A DNA stretch of 64,000 nucleotides from Turbatrix aceti (lineage: Eukaryota > Nematoda > Chromadorea > Rhabditida > Panagrolaimidae): the NCBI GenBank assembly GCA_963969345.1, contig OZ017769.1:3968816-4032815 (forward strand), given 5' to 3'. Under the pieces are notes generated by a model. It was given only the letters and a program-made list of their open reading frames with translations. It searched no databases and was not told the origin of the DNA. A program made the position numbers and the translations under genes. This document shows positions 58,600 through 64,000 of this stretch, piece by piece; position 1 is the first letter of the stretch, and every line of letters begins with the position of its first letter.

Positions 58600-60600
58600 G
58601 AGTGGTTTGGTTTGATGCCCAAGACGGCACCTGACAAGCTAACGAGCGGTTTGAAAACAATGTCCATCTCCACAGACTTCCGCATTTTGAACGTAAAATA
58701 TGACGACAATGACCAATGTTACACCGTTTTATTGCCTTTTTTCTGCATTTGTCTAGGCTTTAGCTTCGTCTTTCCGCATTTTACTGCCAGATTTTTTAAA
58801 TCTTGTAAAACTTTGATTTTTTCCAGTAGTTAAAAAATTATAAAACTGATGAAAACCCAATGTGTTTTGTTCAAAGCTCGTTGGTTAAGCCTAAATTTGT
58901 CGTCCACAACTGGGGGTTCCCTGTTTTGTCGAAAAAAAAAGGGTCGTGGTGCATCATCGACCTGGTCGTCAGACGTCTTATACATATTTACGGGTCGTCG
59001 AGACAACAAACGCGTCAAGATTCGTTTCACAGTACAAAACGAACGCAACAAAGATTGTCAGTTTTGAGTTTTCTGCCGACTGGAACGGTGTGGAAGCTGC
59101 GTGAAGGATTAGCGGATCCACAACAGCGGTCCAACGACAACATGCCGATGTAGTGCCGCTTTGGATTAGGCCTGTGATGTCAAACGCGTCTATTTTTGTT
59201 TCCAACAATCGTTATGGAATTTAGCAAGACGTATTTTTCTATCTTTTTTATTCCTGCTAGACGATGCATGATCTGTGCCAAAATAAACCAGACGACTTGC
59301 AAAAATGAGAAGCCCTGCACTCGTTAATCTTTGGCATAACGATGGATACATTACGTCTGCGGATTATCGTAGTTTCTTTTTTTGGTGACTTTCTAGATCT
59401 GAAACTTTTGCATCTTTGACGTTGAGCAAAAATTTACGTCAAACGCGTAAAATTTAACCAAAAAGGTGCAAATAAGCGAAAAACCAATCGATATTAGAAA
59501 AATTGTTTAAAAATATTTATCATAATAGTTTTTGTCTTAAAAGACAAATTGAAAATTAACAACCTTCTTTGCACTTTTTATAAATTTTATTTACGCACTG
59601 ATAAATTCCAAGAAAATTTTCTCCATTTCTGACAACTTTTGCGTTCGAAAAAATTTTCCCAGAGTTTGACTGCTTTTTTTCTAAACTTTTCTCGTTCCAG
59701 ACTGAAGTCAAGATTTTTTTGGATGTCTACAGCACGTCATCGAGCGAAAATCACCAAAATTCCAACATTTTTACAGAGGAAGTCGCATACGTGTAACATT
59801 TTGATCAAATTCTTGTTTTTTCCGACAGATGTCCTCATGTTAAGGCCAAATGCAAAGTTCGTCGGGCCAGAGAACATCGACATTGGACTAGACGTCAGAA
59901 TGGTCCTTGCACTGCCCGAGACTTGGCAACCGTTGCATGGTTCACGTGAATTTGGACTGCAGGAGCAAAAACTAATACACAAATTGTATGTATTTCATGC
60001 GCATCACTTTTTTGTTTAGTCTTTTTTTGTCAGTTTTTATGCTTACTGGCCAATGGTACAGGTTTTTGTTGTCAGATTGGTCCCCTGCTTTCCGGGCATT
60101 TTACAAAAGGACCAGCTGATTGATGATGATGAACAGGGAAGAATCGTCGCATCATGGGTCGCTGACTGACTGCAATGACCTTCAGCATCCTTATCACAAC
60201 GATGGGCAGCATAAACAAAAAAAATAAAAAAAATAAGAAAAAGTTTGTACAAAAAGTTTTTTGTTGTTTTTATATTACCTGTCTGTTTCCATCCTTCATC
60301 TGGGTGCGGTCAGTTGAAAAATATTTTGTATTGCACATGATCAAACAAGAAAATTTTCTTGCAGACACGCTAAGTATTTGTAGGTTCCGGAAAAGCAGGT
60401 CCCTCGAGACCTACCCGGAAGGCTTTGCACCTAAGCTTTTGTCAGTGAGGTGCTATACATTTTTCTGATCTTTGCTTACGTTTGCAGATGCCGCCGTTTA
60501 CCTCACCGCGTGCCAACAGTTTGCATCTGAACTGGAAGAGGATTATCTTTCATCCTGGGACTAGACTAAAAATAGTCTCAGATGCGCAAATGAAACGCAA
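58600..60600 (+). other. Region with possible small exons, unresolved
   Basis: Several short plus-strand stretches look coding: 58618-58730 (MPKTAPDKLTSGLK, SISTDFRILNVKYDDNDQC), about 59829-59985 (FVGPENIDIGLDVRMVLALP, ETWQPLHGS), about 60059-60168 (VVRLVPCFPGILQKDQ), and about 60488-60562 (AAVYLTACQQFASELEEDY, stop after SSWD). I could not join them in consistent phase, and no family is recognised. It may be a fast-evolving gene, a decayed one, or chance. Confidence 0.2.
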
Positions 60601-63235
60601 TTGCATTGCTTCTCTTTTTGTCTCCGTTAAATAACGTTTCCGATCTTACGTCAGGTTGACAATTTTTTTCCGTCACATGACAACTCCTGGGTTACCTACC
60701 GGTCGTTTTTTTCTGTACAAGTCACCTCAGAAATGTCAAAGGTGACCCCGTCGAGGATACTCATGAACGCAAAAAAAAGAGAAAGAAACCTGTTAGCAAA
60801 TTGCAGCCATGGCCAGGTACACGGACATGTGACTGCTTTTTGTCGGCGCAGAACAAAAAAATTCTATCTTAATTAATTAGACACAGGTCCTTTGTTTTAT
60901 TTATTTACACCCAATTCCACCCTGAAAAGGAAATATTTTATTGCAAATCAAATAAAATCAAGTTTTGACTCCCCAATCTGACTTTTGCATGTTAAAGTGC
61001 GAATGGTCATTGTCATGCGTCCACGGATGCTTCTCGTGACAGTTTCAGGCCGATGACATGTCCCATGACCGCGCTGATACCATTCCTTCCTTTTTTTCGC
61101 TGTTCAGCGGGCAGAGAGCCAGAATTGGGTGCAACCCGAGTTGCAGGCCCCGAGGGGGGTATTATACCGATCGTTAACCATTGTCTCTGTTATTGGTGTT
61201 GTTGATGTTTCTCGTCATTGTTTTTTTGTGATAAGGTGAATGCTATGCAGTACCGTACCTTGTGATTCCAAGTCCAAAAACACAACCAATCGAATGCTAC
61301 GGTCATTTCTTACCCCTCAGAGAACTCTCAAAAATTTTTCTATTATCCTGCAATCTATGACTAATGATCCGAGATTTGTTTTCCATATCGGGATCATTCG
61401 AAGACAAATGACAAACATCCAGAAGACATTACTCATAGTAGAATAGTCATGACTTTTCATTTCGAAAATGCACTTTCATCTCAGATAAGTATACTTGTAT
61501 ACGAAAGCAGACGGTATTTTTGTATTTCCGATGACTATGAGTATCTTTTACACGGTATTTGCGTAAGAACATTCGTAATATTTTTAATTTAAATACTTTT
61601 TGTTTTTGTTTAATAATGAAAATACATACGGATGACGACAACCTGTCTAAACCGGCAAAAACACTATGATGTTTGCATTTGCATTCCCGGAATGTCCTCC
61701 AAATCTGTCATCAAAGCTCTAAAATCAGTATTCTTTAAACTGCCATGAGACTACGAACAAGCCTGAGCATTCTCAAAATGCCCTTGCAAAACGTAACGAC
61801 ACGTCAGTTCCTTGAGAACATTATTTTCCAAACTTTGGCCTGGCAGATTATCACTTGTTAAATCGCCATGGTGGTCAACATGCTTTTTACAGCTGCGGCT
61901 TGGCCGTGTCTTGATACAAGACTGACTAATGCCAAGCAACAAGACAATTTGACATTCTATCGTTTCGCCGAAATCCGATTATAAATGATAATGCACTGGT
62001 CTTCTGGATTTTAATTTTTTGTACTTAGCTCTAAAGATTGCTTTGTACCTTCAAACTGTGCAATTTAGAATCCTTTTTGGATTTGCTCATTACTCAGAGA
62101 TTCGCATCTGGAAATGTCATCACGGATTAAACCGTGTACCGGATCAAAGGTTTTCGGAGAAGAACTGCAACACAAGTTTTTCTTTTTTTGAAGATTAACT
62201 GATATTTTTTTGTTCATATACAAAATAAGTATCGTAATCCATTTATTTTGGCACGAAGAAAATATTTTCCTTGTTTTTTTAAAAGCGTTCGAAAATATTT
62301 TTTTCCAATGTGGTTTCGTGTATAGTATGAAGTGCACGCAAATCCGATGTCATCAAACTCTTGCAAAGCAAATGGCTTGTTTTTCCAATATAACGACGTC
62401 ATTTGCACCGATCTTTACTGTCAAAGTTACAAACATGTTTGAGCTTTTCGATTTTTTTTGAAAAACATTCTAAATATGATGTATTTAGAATCTAATATAC
62501 CTTACAAAAAATATATTCTATAAGATAATATAAATGTATTTTATATGTATCTTATAAAATACATTTAAAGTCTAACATAAGTCTAACCTTCAAAAAGTTA
62601 GATTGGTTAGAAAATGTATTATTTCAACTTACAACATTGAAAATAAATACAATCAAACACTAAACTGTTTTACAACAATGCTGATAAACGGTCATTCGAA
62701 TCAACTACAAATCGATCTTTGTGGTGTCAGACAAGATTTCGTGTTCTTTGCACACTCTACCGCCTGACCGGCCAGAAATTCATGAGACAGCGTCTCACTT
62801 GATTTGCAGCGGTACTTTGTACCCAGAATTATGCTGAACATTTTTGCAAACAATTTGTTTGTTTGTCTGGAAACCTAAAAACCGAGATTCAGACTGCTCA
62901 GATTTTCGTCGAATAGAGAACGCTTCCGTAAACATCCTAAACAATTGGATACAATTTTTGTAGCAATTAATGTAAAATTTGTCGGTTTTATTGTTTTTGA
63001 ACTGGTACAAATTCTTGCCAAGCGCAGAAGTTCACTTTTTTTCCGGACACAATTTTTTTTATATTTTTTGTGTGATGATTGTTTTTGTGTTTTCTGACAT
63101 TGTAAGTTTTTTTAAAGTTACGTTACCTTTTTATATTTATCGGTCCCCATTTTTGCTTGTTTGTATCTCAAAAGTTTTCTATCCTCCGGTCTGTGGCTTC
63201 CAGACAAAGAAAATTGCTACGTCGTTGTTTTCTAA
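60601..63235. other. AT-rich intergenic sequence
   Basis: No gene, RNA or element is recognised over about 2.6 kb. Open frames are short and of arbitrary composition. Confidence 0.45.
62531..62567. repeat. Perfect 15-bp AT-rich inverted repeat
   Basis: TAAATGTATTTTATA at 62531-62545 and its exact reverse complement at 62553-62567, with a 7-nt loop, within a stretch of related TTATA/TCTAA repeats (about 62470-62610). Confidence 0.6.
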
Positions 63236-63239
63236 ACGC

Positions 63240-63316
63240 GAATACGATCACAGCGTTGTTTTTTGATACAATAATACGATCATAGCGTGGTTTTTGGCAA
63301 CAATAATACGATCACG
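63240..63316. repeat. Tandem AATACGATCA repeats
   Basis: Three units of roughly 35 bp begin AATACGATCA (63241, about 63272 and about 63306); the first two continue with AGCG(T/G)..GTTTTT. They abut the compositionally odd segment that follows. Confidence 0.6.
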
Positions 63317-63600
63317 GGAAGTAAATTTTATAACAGAAGGACGCCGTAAACCGACGCGTAGGCCGATAGTCGCTATTCTAAGCGAGAAGTTTATAGAATC
63401 TAAGAATAGCGATAAACGGGTTTCGTAGTGTCGTAGTGCGTATATCGTCTACGGAGGACGCTAATAATCCCGCGAGATCCGCTTTTCTTTGTGCTAAGGT
63501 CGTAATCAACTTATACGGGATGGTAGCTTGTAATAATACGTAAATATCCGTCATGAGAATTTTATAATTTTATAATAAATAATTTTCTATAGGACAAGTT
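63317..63600. other. Compositionally distinct, structured segment of unknown nature
   Basis: This stretch is unusually rich in CG and TACG/CGTA words compared with its AT-rich surroundings. It contains a 10-bp perfect hairpin (TCGCTATTCT ... AGAATAGCGA, about 63370-63412). It has no open frame. It looks like a structured RNA, a repeat end or inserted foreign sequence, but I do not recognise it. Confidence 0.35.
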
Positions 63601-64000
63601 TACATAGTTGCATCACCTTGCGCGCAATCTGCAATTTGGGGACCCCGTAGCCCGTGGTTTTCAGCGAAACCTGCTGTACATCACGTCAATGCGTTCCGTT
63701 CCATTTTTTGCTCAATTTTCTATTTTTGTCGTCGGAAAGCCCCCTGATTTGGGATCAATTCGATCACTGTCACCCCTGATCATTGTTTCTTGCTTCGACA
63801 CGTCGAATTCCAACTTGTCCGAGATGATGGATGGATTCATGCAAAGTCAGACAGGCTTCATTTTGCATGAACAGAACTTTTGGTTTTCATCGATACAGAA
63901 AATATATAACATAAATATTTTTAAATGTAAATCCTATAGGTCCCTTGATTTTTTTTTAAGCTGCAAAAAAATATTTTTTTTTATTTTACATTTTGTTCGC

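Noticed and set aside
1..64000. Prokaryotic features such as CRISPR arrays, operons with ribosome binding sites, or phage genes
   Set aside because: All recognised genes are spliced animal genes; no regularly spaced direct-repeat array was seen.

Overview
This window is nuclear DNA from a nematode. The strongest evidence is a cuticle collagen with the nematode N-terminal module (29.9-28.9 kb, minus strand), a UNC-29-type acetylcholine receptor subunit, and orthologues of neurabin, RPL14, DDX1, Tim10 and myosin IX (HUM-7 type). Introns are mostly about 45-60 bp with T-rich TTTNCAG-like acceptors. Almost every exon chain given here was built by hand and checked for reading-phase consistency. 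The species is not identifiable from the sequence. A classical transglutaminase and a cluster of AIG1-like GTPases argue against a close relative of Caenorhabditis.

Layout. 1-9.5 kb: no recognisable gene; low complexity, two clear hairpins. 9.5-14.1 kb (+): neurabin. 14.2-17.0 kb (-): classical transglutaminase with its catalytic triad intact. 17.6-28.5 kb (-): four tandem members of an AIG1-like GTPase family. Three of them share a conserved N-terminal module of four short exons, then a disordered linker, then the GTPase; one of these three is heavily frameshifted. The fourth is a stand-alone GTPase with a Cys/His-rich and helical tail. 28.9-29.9 kb (-): cuticle collagen. 30.9-31.2 kb (+): Tim10. 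31.8-34.0 kb (-): unc-29-like receptor. 34.9-35.4 kb (-): rpl-14. 36.1-40.3 kb (+): ddx-1 (13 exons). 41.3-48.1 kb (+): two tandem Argonaute paralogues. 48.9-55.4 kb (-): myosin IX. 55.4-64 kb: no firmly recognised gene; a hAT-like MITE, simple repeats and a few possible exons.

Most interesting points. (1) Both Argonautes have a heat-shock-element-like array and a TATA box at matching distances from the start codon, as in a small heat-shock-protein promoter, so they may be heat-inducible. Their PIWI domains keep both aspartates of the DEDH set but have Leu where the histidine should be, and the two genes share near-identical tracts that suggest gene conversion. (2) The GTPase array combines an unrecognised N-terminal module with AIG1-like G domains, and it carries decay and insertions typical of fast-evolving, possibly defence-related, loci. 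(3) Two foldback elements have 8-bp target-site duplications.
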